NCBI RefSeq assembly: GCF_000186865.1
Contig: NW_008705575.1
Location: 374,891-438,890 of the forward strand
Length of the DNA stretch: 64,000 bases
Origin: Aureococcus anophagefferens
Taxonomy: Eukaryota > Sar > Pelagophyceae > Pelagomonadales > Pelagomonadaceae
Direction of reading: 5' to 3'
Shown: positions 9,653-20,435 of the stretch, piece after piece
How positions within the stretch are numbered: the first letter of the stretch is position 1
How the letters are laid out: each line of letters starts with the position of its first letter
Notes under the pieces: model-generated
What the model was told of the DNA's origin: nothing
Database searches by the model: none
Seen by the model: only the letters and a program-made list of their open reading frames with translations
Made by a program: the position numbers and the translations under genes

Positions 9653-10711
9653 ATGTCGTGGCGGGAGAAGAAGTTGGAGTATGAGAATCGCATGGCCCGA
9701 GCGAGGGGCAAAAAACTCGACACTCTCAAGACCTGCACGATCTGCGGTGCGGACAAGGCCAAGGCTTGTTTAGGTTGCGGCACGACGGCCTACTGTTCGA
9801 CGGACTGCCAACGCATCGACTGGCGCGACCGGGGCCACCGGAAGGTGTGCAAGAAGATCCAGGCCGCGGAGGCGGCGCGGGCCGAGGCGCCGACGCCCCC
9901 GCCGTCGCCGCCGCGGGACGTGTTCTACGGCCCCGCGCCGCGGTCGCACGCCGACGAGGTCCGCGCGCGCATCGCGGCGGAGCACGAGGCGGCGCGGGCG
10001 CGGCGCGAGGCGAACCCTCAGCGGGAGCCGCTGTCGTCACGGCTCGGGTCACGGTGTCCGATCTGCCTCGAGGAGTGGGACGTGAATACTGCGGGCGTGT
10101 TTCGCAGCTGCTGCTGCCGAATGGTCTGCCGATCGTGCGAGGACAAGATCGAAACCGACGCGTGTCCCCTCTGTCGCTTACCGCGCGTGAAGACCCACGC
10201 GGAAGAACTCGCGCGTCTTCGCCGCCATGTGGAGAACGAAGTGCCGGAAGCGATTGAGTTTTTGGGAAGTGCGTACCGCGAAGGTCACTTCGGCCTCGTA
10301 AAATCCGATAAGAAAGCCGCGAAGATTTACAAGCGTGCCGTGGAGCTTGGTAACGTGGACGCGATGGTATTTCTTGGGGAATTTTACGAGCATGGAAGTG
10401 GCGTCAAGCTGGACAAGAAAAAGGCGGAGCGGCTGTATCGCGCGGCCGCAGACCGGGGCGACGCGCTCGCGCAAAACAATGTGGCGTTTTTACTTGTTTC
10501 TGAGAAGAAATTTGAAGAGGCGTTCCGGTGCTTCGCGCTCGCGGCGGATCAAGGCTTTACCCTTGGAGAGCTCAACCTTGGCATTTGCTACAGGGACGGA
10601 GACGGCACGGAAGTCGACCTCGGCAAAGCCAGATACTGGCTCGAGCGCGCCGCTGCCAAGGGCGACGAGAGTGCTATAAAAGAGCTCGCGGTCCTCGACG
10701 CGCGAGTATAG
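9653..10711 (+). CDS. MYND-RING-Sel1 repeat protein, paralogue 1
   Basis: This 352-residue protein has three parts. A MYND zinc finger lies near residues 25-65 (CTICGADKAKACLGC, YCSTDCQRIDWRDRGHRKVC). A proline-rich linker leads to a RING-like finger near 140-180 (CPICLEEWDVN, CCCRMVCRSC, CPLC). Four or five Sel1-type helical repeats fill the C-terminal half (for example KAAKIYKRAVELGNVDAM and KARYWLERAAAKGDESA). The MYND and Sel1 parts bind other proteins; the RING suggests ubiquitin ligation. No localisation signal is visible. It is a tandem paralogue of the next gene, sharing most of the linker and both fingers. The Sel1 half uses noticeably less GC-rich codons than its neighbours. Confidence 0.85.
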   Translation: MSWREKKLEYENRMARARGKKLDTLKTCTICGADKAKACLGCGTTAYCSTDCQRIDWRDRGHRKVCKKIQAAEAARAEAPTPPPSPPRDVFYGPAPRSHADEVRARIAAEHEAARARREANPQREPLSSRLGSRCPICLEEWDVNTAGVFRSCCCRMVCRSCEDKIETDACPLCRLPRVKTHAEELARLRRHVENEVPEAIEFLGSAYREGHFGLVKSDKKAAKIYKRAVELGNVDAMVFLGEFYEHGSGVKLDKKKAERLYRAAADRGDALAQNNVAFLLVSEKKFEEAFRCFALAADQGFTLGELNLGICYRDGDGTEVDLGKARYWLERAAAKGDESAIKELAVLDARV

Positions 10712-11027
10712 CCTAAGTCTTCACGCCGCGTCGTCGCCCGAGCCCGAGACGCTGCGCTTGCGCGCAGGCGACTCGGAGTCGTGCCTGGCCGCCGCCGCGT
10801 TCCTCTCCGCGCCGACCTTCGCGGTCTGAATTCTGGCGTCCTTGAGCGCGAAGCCCGCCTGGCGCAAGGACGACGCCGCCGCCGAGGGGGCATGGAGAAC
10901 GACATGAGCGCGATGCTCTAGGGGCACCTGGATTACGCCTTGGAGGCCTGGGGTCAGATTTTGAGCGATTTTGCCCTTGCGTGATCGCCCTTCGCCCCAC
11001 ACCCCGCGCGCCGCCCCGCAAACGATC
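10712..11027. other. Spacer between MYND paralogues
   Basis: This 316-bp spacer holds the upstream region of the second paralogue. A minus-strand frame here has no recognisable domain and overlaps the motif at 10965, so it is not called. Confidence 0.4.
10965..10989 (+). promoter_or_regulatory. Shared upstream motif of MYND gene 2
   Basis: GCGATTTTGCCCTTGCGTGA followed by TCGCC lies 39 bp before the ATG at 11028. It matches the motif upstream of paralogue 1 apart from a one-base substitution and a short insertion. The two bases before it extend the match to the copy at 9475. Confidence 0.45.
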
Positions 11028-12080
11028 ATGAAGGCCGAGTACGTCGAGAAGCAGCGCGAATACGAAGAGAAGAAGGCGCGGGCGAAAGCGCTACAGCTGC
11101 GTTTGACGTGCACGATTTGTGGGGTGAAACCGAAGACCTTGCTGAATTGTCCGTGCGGGACGACACAATATTGTAGTACAGATTGCCAACGGATCGACTG
11201 GCGCGACCGGGGCCACCGGAAGGCCTGCAAGAAGATCCGGAAGCGCGCGGCGGAAGCGCCGACGCCCCCGCCGTCGCCGCCGCGGGACGTGTTCTACGGA
11301 CCCGCGCCGCGGTCGCACGCCGACGAGGTCCGCGCGCGCATCGCGGCGGAACACGAGGCCGCTCGTGCCCGGCGCGAGGCGGACCCGGAGCGGGAGCCGC
11401 TCTCGGCGCGGTGGGGCTCGCGGTGCCCGATCTGTCTCGAGGACTGGGACGTGAATGCTCCGGGCGTGCTTCGCATTTGTTGCTGCCGAAAGGTCTGCCA
11501 ATCGTGCCGGGGCAAGATCGGCAACGGCGCCTGTCCCCTCTGTCGTGTACCGTGCGCGGAGACCCAGGCGGAGGAGCTCGCGCAACTTCGCCGCCATGTG
11601 GAGAACGAGGTGCCGGAAGCGATTTCGTGTTTGGCAGATGCGTACCGCTGCGGTCACTACGGCCTCGTGAAATCTGATAAGAAAGCCGCAAAGATGTGGA
11701 AGCGCGCAGTGGAGCTCGGGAACGTGCTGGCGATGAAGGCCCTTGGGAAATTGTACGAGCTTGGAAGTGGCGTCAAGCTGGACAAGAAGAAGGCGGAGCG
11801 GCTGTTTCGCATGGCCGCGGATCGGGGCGACGCGTACGGACAAACCAGTTTAGGGTGTTTACTTTACTCTGAGAAGAGATTTGAAGAAGCGTTCCGGTAC
11901 TACGCGCTCGGGGCGGATCAAGGCTTCACCAATGGAGAGTATAACCTTGGCGTTTGTTACATGCGCGGAGACGGCACGGAAGTCGACCTCGGCAAAGCCA
12001 GATACTGGTTCGAGCGCGCCGCTGCCAAGGGCGATGAGAGTGCGAGGAAGAACCTCGCGATCCTCGACGCGCAAGTATAG
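11028..12080 (+). CDS. MYND-RING-Sel1 repeat protein, paralogue 2
   Basis: This 350-residue protein has the same MYND, proline-rich linker, RING-like and Sel1-repeat order as the gene before it. The MYND reads CTICGVKPKTLLNCPC then YCSTDCQRIDWRDRGHRKAC; the RING reads CPICLEDWDVN and CCCRKVCQSC. The ATG at 11028 is chosen over the earlier in-frame ATG at 10971 because it matches the start position of paralogue 1 relative to the MYND domain and the shared upstream motif. Differences are scattered through the Sel1 half, so the duplication is not very recent. Confidence 0.85.
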   Translation: MKAEYVEKQREYEEKKARAKALQLRLTCTICGVKPKTLLNCPCGTTQYCSTDCQRIDWRDRGHRKACKKIRKRAAEAPTPPPSPPRDVFYGPAPRSHADEVRARIAAEHEAARARREADPEREPLSARWGSRCPICLEDWDVNAPGVLRICCCRKVCQSCRGKIGNGACPLCRVPCAETQAEELAQLRRHVENEVPEAISCLADAYRCGHYGLVKSDKKAAKMWKRAVELGNVLAMKALGKLYELGSGVKLDKKKAERLFRMAADRGDAYGQTSLGCLLYSEKRFEEAFRYYALGADQGFTNGEYNLGVCYMRGDGTEVDLGKARYWFERAAAKGDESARKNLAILDAQV

Positions 12081-12143
12081 CCTAACTCTTGTCGACGACA
12101 GGTAGCTAGCTACGCGCGAGAGGACCACGCCCGCGGCTCCTCC

Positions 12144-12180
12144 TGGTAGCTACATGTTAGAGGACGCGCCCGCGGCGCTC
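12144..12180. repeat. 37-bp flanking direct repeat, copy 2
   Basis: This is the downstream partner of the repeat at 9393-9429, differing at one position. It lies between the second MYND gene and the carboxylase stop. Confidence 0.85.
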
Positions 12181-12240
12181 TCCGGAGAGAGCGGGGGCGC
12201 CCAGGCGGCCGACCTTGTGGGGGCGTCGGCCGCGACGCTT

Positions 12241-12279
12241 GGGGGGGGGGGTCGGGGGGGGGGGATTGTGTGTGTGGGG
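12241..12279. repeat. G-tract just downstream of the carboxylase gene
   Basis: Two runs of 11 G separated by TC are followed by ATTGTGTGTGTGGGG. On the carboxylase coding strand this is a C-rich tract beginning a few bases after the stop codon. Shorter versions (a run of six to eight G then TCTGTGTG or CTGTGTG) lie at about 2457-2470 and 2515-2529, just beyond the RING gene stop. The tract could form a G-quadruplex; its role is unknown. Confidence 0.6.
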
Positions 12280-12283
12280 CCGC

Positions 12284-15200
12284 TCACGCCATCGCGGCGG
12301 CCACGAGGGCCTCGGCGTCGTCGCGGCCCTGGAAGAGGGCCTTGAGCTTGGCGACGACGCCGGCCTTCTCGCTCTCCGCGAGGAGGGCCGCGACGGCGGC
12401 CTCGTTGGACCGGAGCCAGTCGAGCACCGCGCCGTCGTCGGCCCAGTCGGCCCGCACCGTCGCCTCGACGGTCGCCGCGGCGTCGGCGAGGGTCGCCGCG
12501 CCGCCGGAGGCGACCATGGCCTTGGCCACGGCGTCGACGGCGAGGCGGCGCGCCGCGCGCGCGTAGAAGTAGGACCGCGCGCCCTCCCAGGCGACGACGT
12601 CGCGGATGACGCCCTTGGCCTTCATGCGGCCCGCGCGGTCGTGCAGATCCGCGAACTCGACGGCGACCTGCTGGTAGAGGGGCGCGAGCTTGGCCTCGCG
12701 CGCGGCGATGGCGTCGGCGTTGCCCGCCGGGTCCGCGTCGAGCTCGATGAGCTCCGGGTCCGTGCGGTGCATGACCTGACCTGTCTCCGGCCGAGGATCC
12801 CGCCGCGCGCCTCGGGGTCCGCGTACATCTCCATGACGTCGCTGTTGATGGAGGGGTCGATGACGACCCAGGCGCCGCCGCGGAGCTCGGCCTTCGGCGG
12901 GATGTAGACGAAGACGGGCATGTCGTACTTGGTGAGCTCGTCGACGATCTTCGCGCCGAACTTGAGGACCTCGTCGTACATGTCGCGCGTCCCGCCGGAG
13001 AAGCCGCGCCAGTTCGCGAGGACCAGCAGGGGCAGCCGCTCGCCGCGGTTGAAGTCCGCGATGGCCGTCGCCGTCTTGTGCGCGCTGTCGGGGTACCAGA
13101 CCTGGCCCGCCTGGGGCTTGACGGCCTCGCGCGAGTCCGGGTTCGCCGGGTCCGCGGGCACGACGGCCTCGACCGTGCGCGTCTCCACGGAGATGACCCC
13201 AAAGGGGATGCCGCCGAGCTTCGCGCGGCCCGCGACGACCGTCTTGCCCCAGCCCGCGAGGGTCTCCGTGAAGGACCCCTTGTCGAAGAGGCCCGTGCCC
13301 TCGGCGTTGTCGAGGATCTCGCGGACGTCGTAGGGCGTGCCGTCGGCCGGCGGCCGCGCGGTGACCTTGCGGTCCACGGGGTCGGCGACGGCGAGCTGCG
13401 ACGGCGGGCTCGACGCCGTCTCGGGCACGTAGGAGAGCCAGTTGACGATGGCCTGGCAGCCCTCGTAGTCGTCGTCGACGGACAAGTGCGTGACGCCGTT
13501 GGGCACCATGACCTGGGGCCCGCCGAGCTGGTCCTGCGACGTGTAGACCTTCTTGCCCAACAACTTGTTGAGCGCCTGGAAGCCCGTGAGGATCATGGGA
13601 CCCCGCTTCATCTGGATGATGCGCTGGCCGAGGCGGTTGAGGTACGCGCCGATGCCCACGGACCGGCCCGAGACGTAGGAGAGCGTGAACGTCTCCTCGT
13701 ACGCGCGGCTCGTGACGCCCGCGATGAGGCCCGAGCCCGCCAAATTCTCGACGCCGATGCCGTCGGGCACCTGGTCGCCGGCGCCGATGATGGCCTCGAG
13801 CTCGCAGTGGCCCGCGGCGTTCGCCGGCTTCGCGTCGACGGAGCCCTCGGGCAGCGACTTGAGGTCCGCCTCGGACACGTAGAGGTACTCGAGGCCCTTG
13901 GACGGGTCGTCGCCGACCCACTTGATGCCCACGAGGGGCTTGAGCGCCTCGACGAGGCCGATGCGCGCGCCCGAGTTCGACGAGATGTAGAGCCGGGGCA
14001 CGCCGCGCGACGCCGCGTACCGCGTGACCTTGTAGAAGAAGTCGTCCTCGGACACGCCGAAGGACCCCGACTGGTACGTGACGTCGTTGGCGACGATGAC
14101 GACCTCGCGGCCCTCCGGGTACTCGGGCGTCTTGAACGCGCAGGTCCAGCCGACCATGCCGACGTCGTTCGTGCCCACGGGGCGCGTCGACGCCGTCGAG
14201 ACGCCGTGCTCCGCCGCATCGTCGAGGAGCAGCTCCTTGGCCTCGACGATGGACGAGATGTCCGGGATCTCGAGGTCCGCGCCCGTCAGCTCCTTGACGT
14301 CGTCGGCCCGCGACTTCCACGCGTCGAGCTGCGCCGTCGCCAGGAGCCCGACGAAGTCGTAGACGTAGGTCGTGCCGACGCGGCGCGCGTTCGCGCGCTT
14401 CTTGCCGACGGCGTCGGCCGCCGGGTAGGGGTCGACGACGCACGACGAGCCGTCGAGGTCGCAGTAGGCCGTGGCGACGCCCGTCACCGGGTCCGTCTTC
14501 TCGATGTAGGTGCGGAGCTGGAGCCAGGGGCCCTCGGCCGACGTCGCGACGCAGCGCGCGGAGACGACCTTGGACTCGGACTCGCGGCTCGCGAACTTGA
14601 TCTCGATCTCGTCGACGCGCGCCGCGAGCAAGCGCCGCGCGCGCGACGCGAGGAGCTCGCCGACGACCTGCTTGAAGACCTGCTCGAGGCGCGCGACGTC
14701 CATGGGCGAGCCGTCGTCCTTGACGACCTCGGGGATGACGTTGATGAAGATGCGGCCGGAAGCCGTCGGTTTCACGCGCGAGTCGAGCATGACCATGTCG
14801 AGCGCGTCGAGCGCCTTGTCGAGCAGCCGCGCGGCGCCGCCGTCGGCCAAATCGGTGGAATGGGACACGCGGCGCACGAAGACGGACTGGGCGGCCAATT
14901 TCGGCACCTTGGCCGCGCGGTCGTCGCCGATGTAGATGCGCAGGTCGCGGTTCACGGTCTGCACGGGCGTCATCTTGAAGTTCTTCTCGACGGTGCCGAG
15001 CTCCAGCAGGTGGTAGAAGGTCGGGCGCATGCCGCGGCGCATGGGGTCCTCCTTGAACGCGCCCGGCGCGCCGCCGGAGCACGCCGGGTTCACGAAGGTG
15101 AAGTAGCGCGGGTAGAGCGGCGCGTCCGTCGCGAGGATGTTGACCGAACGTAACAAGGTCGCGCCGACCTGCGACTGCACCTGCTCCAGGGACGCCTCGA

Positions 15201-18200
15201 CCTGGGCGATCAGCGACGCGTCGTCCTTGTCGGCTTCCGACGACTTGAGCATGACGTGGAGCGTGTTGAGGTCCGTCGTGTCGTCGTTCGCCGCGGCCCA
15301 GGCCGCGTGCGCCGCGAGCCCCTCCTTGAGGTCCGCCGTGTAGGAGTCGAGCACGCCGGGCATGCCGCCGCAGGCCGCGTCGGCGTCGTCGAAGAGCACG
15401 AGCTTGCCGAAGCGGAGCGGCGCGGCGTCGCGGTCCTCGGACCGGAACTTGTACCACCAGCGCGCCTCGAGCGCGCCCGCCGCGTTCGCGCCGACGTCCA
15501 TGGCGAGGATGTCGTGGCCGCTGTACATGCGCTTCACGTAGACCTCGGCGGCGGCCGCCGCGACGTCCGCGTCGGCGTCGGAGAAGAGCTCCGTGAGCAC
15601 GTCGACGCCGCGGTCGAAGGACCCGAGCTTCGGGTTCTTCGCGAACGCCGAGAGCGCGCCGTCCTTCAAAGCCTGCTTGAGGTCGGCCTTCATCATGTCG
15701 ACGCGCGCCTCGAAGGGCGGCACGTTCGCCTCGAGGCGCGACACGCCCGCCGCGAGCGCGACGCCCGCGTAGGCCGGGCCGACCGTCTCCAGCGCGGCGA
15801 CGCGCTCGAGCTGCGCGCTCAGCTTCAGCGCCGCGTTCGCCGCGTCGCCGTCGAGCGCGTTGAGCTTGGGTAACGCGCGGAGCACGGAGTTGACGAGCGT
15901 CGCGCGGGACCCGAGCTTCGCGTGCGCGAGGAGCAGCGACGCCGCGGCGTCGCCGGACTCGCCCTTGACGATCTCGCGGATCGCCGTGTCCTCGTCCGCG
16001 CGGCCCACGAAGCGCTCCTCGACGGCGAGGAACTGCTCGAGGAGCGACGCCACGGCGTCGACGGCGACGCCCTTGGGGCCGCCGGCCCAGACCGCGGCCA
16101 AATCCGCGAGCGGCGCGAGCGCGGGCTCGTCGTACGCGGCGAGCGCGGCCGTCAGGTCCGCGGCGTCGAAGCCGTCGTCGACGGCCGCGAGCGTCGCGTC
16201 CAAGTCCGCGGGCATCTTCTGGCCGATGGCGCCCGCGCGGTCGCGGATCTGGAGCTTGAAGACGCCCGTCGCCCTTAACGCGTCGACGAAGACGCCGACG
16301 GCCGCCTCCGCCGACGACCCCTGCAAGGCGTCGTAGCCGTCCATGGCCTTGGAGAGCGTGTCGACGGACGCCTCGTAGGCGCGGAGCGCGTCCGTCGCCG
16401 CGTCGCCCGTCGCCGCGAGCCCCGGCAGGTCGAGCTGCGTGCCCTCGAACAAGGAGATGGACCGCGCCTTCGACGGGTCGTCCAATTCCAGGTTCGCCAA
16501 GAGGTCGCCCGTCTCGATGACGGACCCCGCGGCGACGGCCGTCGAGATCTTGCCCGCGTCGGCGGCCTTGAGCGGCATGATCATCTTCATGGCCTCGACC
16601 TCGGCGAAGGTCTCGCCCTTGGCGACGCCGTCGCCGTCGTCCTTGAGCCAGCGCACGATTTTACCCGTGACGTCCGACCGGACCTCGGACGGGTCGAAGG
16701 CCTGGGGCACGAAGACCGTCGCGCCGTCGACGACCATGCGCAGGCCCAGGGGCTCCTCGAGGCCCGCGAGCTTGCGCGACACGCCGCCGAAGTTGGCCAG
16801 GAGCGTGCCGTCGGGCTGCTCGCGGACTTTGGCCGCGAAGGCCGCGCCGCCGTTCGTGCTCAGCGAGAACGACGACGCGCCCGTGCGCTTCACGTTGACG
16901 ACGTACTTGACGTCGGAGACGACGATGTCGACGTCGAAGTCGTCCAGCGCGTCGAGGGCCGCCGTGGAGAACTGGCCCCGCGCGAGCGCGGCCTCGAACT
17001 CGGCGCGCGCGGCCTTGCACGTCTCGTGCGCGCGGAACACGGCCGCGGACGCCACCACGACGGCGTCGTCGACCTTGTTGTTGATGGACTTGGCGGCCAG
17101 GATGCCGTCGAGCCAGGACGTGTCGATGTTGTTGGCCTTGAAGTCGTCCGTCTCGAGGAGCGACACGAGGTACTCGACGGGGTTGCGGATCTCGCCGCGG
17201 ACCGTGAGCTCCTTGAGCGCGAGGACCATGGCCTTGCGCGCGTCCTCGCGGTTCGTCGCCGTGGCGAAGAGGTGGCCGAACTGGGAGTCGGCGAACTCGT
17301 GGACGCCGCCGTTCGCGCCGACGGAGAAGTAGCCCCAGACGTTCGGCGTCGACTGGAACGACACGCGCTCGATCTTGCCGGACGTCGGCTTAAACCCTTC
17401 GTCGGGGTTCTCCGCCGTGATGCGCGCCGCGAGCACGTGGCGCTCGGGCAGCTCGTACTTGGTGTCCGGGTCGTCGAGGTCGAGCGTCGTGGCCTCGTCG
17501 TCGTGCGCGAGGCCGTAGAGGCGGCGGATCTCGGGCATGTTGGGCAACGGGATGCCCATGGCGACCTGGAGCTGCGTCGCCGGCAGGTTGACGCCCGTGA
17601 CGCCCTCCGTGACGGGGTGCTCGACCTGGAGCCGCGGGTTGAGCTCGAGGAAGAAGTACTCGTCCGTCTTCGCGTCGTACAAGTACTCGACCGTGCCCGC
17701 GCCGACGTAGCCGATGTTCTGGACGAGCTTCTTGGCCTTGAGCTCCATGTCGGCGAAGATGTCGGGCTGGGCGATGCCGCCGGACGGCTTCGTCGGCGGA
17801 CCCTCCTCGAAGATCTTCTGGAAGCGGCGCTGCGTCGAGCAGTCGCGGCCGTTGAGCGCGACGGCGTTGCCGTGCTCGTCGCCGACGACCTGGACCTCGA
17901 GGTGGCGCGCGCCCGTCATGAGCTGCATGATGAAGATGGGCGAGCCGGGCACCTCGGCCTCGACGGACGGAAAGTTCGCCGCGAGCTCCGTGGCGTCCTT
18001 GTTCATGCGGATGCCCTTGCCGCCGCCGCCCTCGGAGGCCTTGAGCATGACGGGGTAGCCCACGCGCTCCGCGGCGGCGAGGGCCTCGTCGGCGGTGGTC
18101 ACGCAGGCGGCATCGAAGGTGTCCTGCGGGATCGTGCCGTCGTCCTGGAGCCGCGCCTGGAGCGGGCCGTCGTCGCCGGGGTTGCCGTAGGAGCCGCTCC

Positions 18201-18940
18201 AGGGGATGGAGGGCACCTTGGCCGTCTGGGCGAGGATGTTCGCGGCGATCTTGTCGCCGAGGACGGACATGACGGGCGCGGGCGGGCCCATGAACGCGAT
18301 GTTCGCCGCCTTCAAGGCGCGGGGGAGCTTCGGATTCTCGGACGCGTGGCCCCAGCCGGGCCAGACGGCGTCGACGCCGCTGCGGCCGGCGACGTCGACG
18401 ATGAGCTTGACGTTGGCGTAGTTGTTCGCGTTGGAGCCGCCGGGCACCTCGACGTACTCGTCCGCGAGGCGCACGAATTCCGCGTTCGCGTTGAGGTCCT
18501 CGGGCGTCGCCATGACGACGAAGGAGATGGCCTTCTCGTCGCCGAGCTCGAGGTAGGCCCAGCGCCGCATGGACATGATCGACTTGGTAGCCGCCATGCC
18601 GTTGTTCGCGATGAGCACCTTGCGGATGATCCGCGACCCGCCCTTGGCCTTGACGTACTCGGCCTGCGCGCGGATGGAATTTCGGGGTCGCGCGGTTTCG
18701 GGGTTCGTTGGGACGCGGCGTCGGCACCAGCGGGTCCTCCATGGATGCGCCCGCCGACGCGGGCGCGTCGAGCACGGCCGACTTCAGGGCCGTCTCGGCG
18801 AGTTTCGCTCCCGGCGGCGAAAACGACGTCAGAACGGACGTCTTGACCCGCTTCGGCGTCAGCGAGAACTGGAAGGCGGTCACGGCCGTAGCCGCGACCA
18901 GCAGCAACGCTGCCGTGTTGCGCGGGCGCATAATTCGCAT
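12284..18940 (-). CDS. Plastid multidomain acetyl-CoA carboxylase
   Basis: This is the eukaryotic-type single-chain enzyme of about 2,200 residues that makes malonyl-CoA for fatty acid synthesis. The start MRIMRPRNTAALLLVAATAV then TAFQFSL is a signal peptide with Phe after the cleavage site, the mark of plastid import in algae with secondary plastids. Domains in order: biotin carboxylase (KVLIANNGMAATKSIMSMRR, EGGGGKGIRM, LELNPRLQVEHPVTEG), biotin attachment site (VEAMKMIMPL), a long central region, and carboxyltransferase (DVTYQSGSFGVSEDDFFYK, YISSNSGARIGL). A 64-bp intron near 18664-18727 restores the frame at the N-terminus. Near 12785 the frame shifts by one missing base just before VMHRTDPELIELD; without correction the last 165 residues would be lost. 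Confidence 0.92.
18664..18727 (-). other. Inferred 64-bp intron in the carboxylase gene
   Basis: The targeting-peptide frame and the biotin carboxylase frame differ. A GT donor at 18727 (after the codons for EDPL) and a CAG acceptor at 18666-18664 join them in phase 0 to AEYVKAKGGSRIIRK, which matches the usual start of the biotin carboxylase domain. No 8-bp duplication is visible. A simple frameshift is the alternative. Confidence 0.55.
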
Positions 18941-19244
18941 GCACTGGGCGCTTCGTTCAGAGCCCGTCCACACCTCTACGCACGCGCAGAGCCTGAGCTC
19001 AAGTTGCGATCCGGCCGGGGCAAGCCCGGTCGCGTTCGCGCGTGAGGCCTCGCGTGGGGCCCGCCCGCGCGGGAGATCTTGACGCGCCGGGGTGGCGAAG
19101 GAAGACCGTCTAAAAGTAGGCGTGTGAACGGGTTTCTGGGGCGAAGTTCTATTATGAAGTCTACCTACTAGGGGCCGCTCTCACGCCGGCCCGGGCCGCA
19201 CTAGTGGGCCGGGCGAGTCTCTCGTGGGGTCCTCCTCTTGCGAG

Positions 19245-19278
19245 CTACCACCCGGGCCTCTAGAGGGCCGGGTGGTAG
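19245..19278. repeat. 34-bp palindrome
   Basis: The arm CTACCACCCGGGCC is followed by TCTAGA and the near-exact reverse complement GGGCCGGGTGGTAG, with one mismatch. The stop codon of the small minus-strand frame (TAG at about 19260) lies in its centre. It could form a hairpin in DNA or in the 3' end of a transcript. Confidence 0.85.
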
Positions 19279-19493
19279 GTGGCCGCGTTGGGCGTCGCCT
19301 TGACGCTCGTGCGCACGGTCGTGTAGCCGATGATCTTCAGGTCCGTGTCCGCAACGCCGGGTACGCAGGCGACCGCGCGCGCGCGCGCGGCGCAGGCGCC
19401 GGCGGCCGCGGCCTCCGGGCCCGCCATGGTGCTCGGGGGCCGCCACGCCACGGGCATCCGGATGTAGGCGCCTGCTCCGCGCCGCGGTCCCAA
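19260..19493 (-). CDS. Possible small protein or terminal exon, unknown
   Basis: This 77-codon frame ends ADTDLKIIGYTTVRTSVKA then TPNAATYHPAL. The last 30 codons nearly all end in G or C, like real genes here, while the first half is Ala/Arg-rich and less convincing. It may be a terminal exon of a gene whose upstream exons lie nearer 19550, or a chance frame. No family was recognised. Confidence 0.25.
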   Translation of the reverse strand: MGPRRGAGAYIRMPVAWRPPSTMAGPEAAAAGACAARARAVACVPGVADTDLKIIGYTTVRTSVKATPNAATYHPAL

Positions 19494-19800
19494 GCTCCCC
19501 GCGCGCGCGCCGCACCAAGGCGCGCGCGCGCTCAGGCAAACGCAGGCGCGCCTTCATATAGTCTCAAACGCACCTCAATAGCCTCGGTCGGGAGCGCGCG
19601 CGCCGCGACCGATCCTGCCGCCTTCAGCAGCCCGCTGCTGCGGTCGAGCGTGGCCGCGCACGGGTGGCGGCGCGCGCCGCGCGCGTTCGAGTCGGACTCG
19701 TGATCGACCCCCGGCGCGGCGCTGCGGCGAGTGGCGCTCGACGAGGCTGCGCGCGCGCATCGGCGCCGGCCGCAAACTCGCCGCGCGAGCTGCTGCCACC

Positions 19801-20318
19801 ATGGCCGGCAACTTCTCCCCACCTTCAAAGGACAAGGACAAAGGCGACGACGACGACAAGAAGAAGTCGTCGCGCCGCAAGCGGTCGCGGAGCCGGTCGC
19901 CGGAGAAGAAGAAGTCGCGCCGGTCGCGGAGCCGGTCGCGCGACCGCGACCGGTCGCGGCGGCGGAGCCGGAGCCGGAGCCGGAGCCGCGACCGGTCGCG
20001 GCGGCGGTCGCCGAAGCGCGACGCCGGGCCGTCGAACGCGGGCCACTACGGCCCCGGCGCGCCGCCGCCGTGGGGCGGCGGCGGCGGCGGCGGCGCGCCG
20101 CCGCCCTGGGGCGGCCCCGGCGGCCCGCCGCGCGGCATGATGGCGCCGCCGCCCCTGGCGGCGGCGGCGGCTTCCCGCCGCCGGGCGGCTTCCCGCCGCC
20201 GTTCATGGGCGGCGCGCCGCCGCCGATGGGCGCGCCCCAGGTGCTCACGCCCTTCCAGCCCGGCCAGTTCCCCGCGCCGCCGCCGGCCTTCATGGCCGCC
20301 ATGGGCGGCGTGCCGGGC

Positions 20319-20350
<32 letters not shown>

Positions 20351-20396
20351 CGGAGCGCCGCCGCCGCCGCCGCCCGCGGCCGAGCCCGAGGCCGCC

Positions 20397-20435
<39 letters not shown>

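Larger units (their letters stand above)
18941..19800. other. Long intergenic region
   Basis: About 860 bp separate the carboxylase start from the SR/proline-rich gene. The part near 18941-19100 should be the carboxylase promoter and 5' leader. It also contains the palindrome at 19245-19278 and a short minus-strand coding-like frame, both listed separately. Confidence 0.5.

Noticed and set aside
12284..15457. A separate 1057-residue gene at the 3' end of the carboxylase
   Set aside because: Only its last 165 codons are real, and they are the carboxylase C-terminus after a one-base frame break; the rest is shadow.
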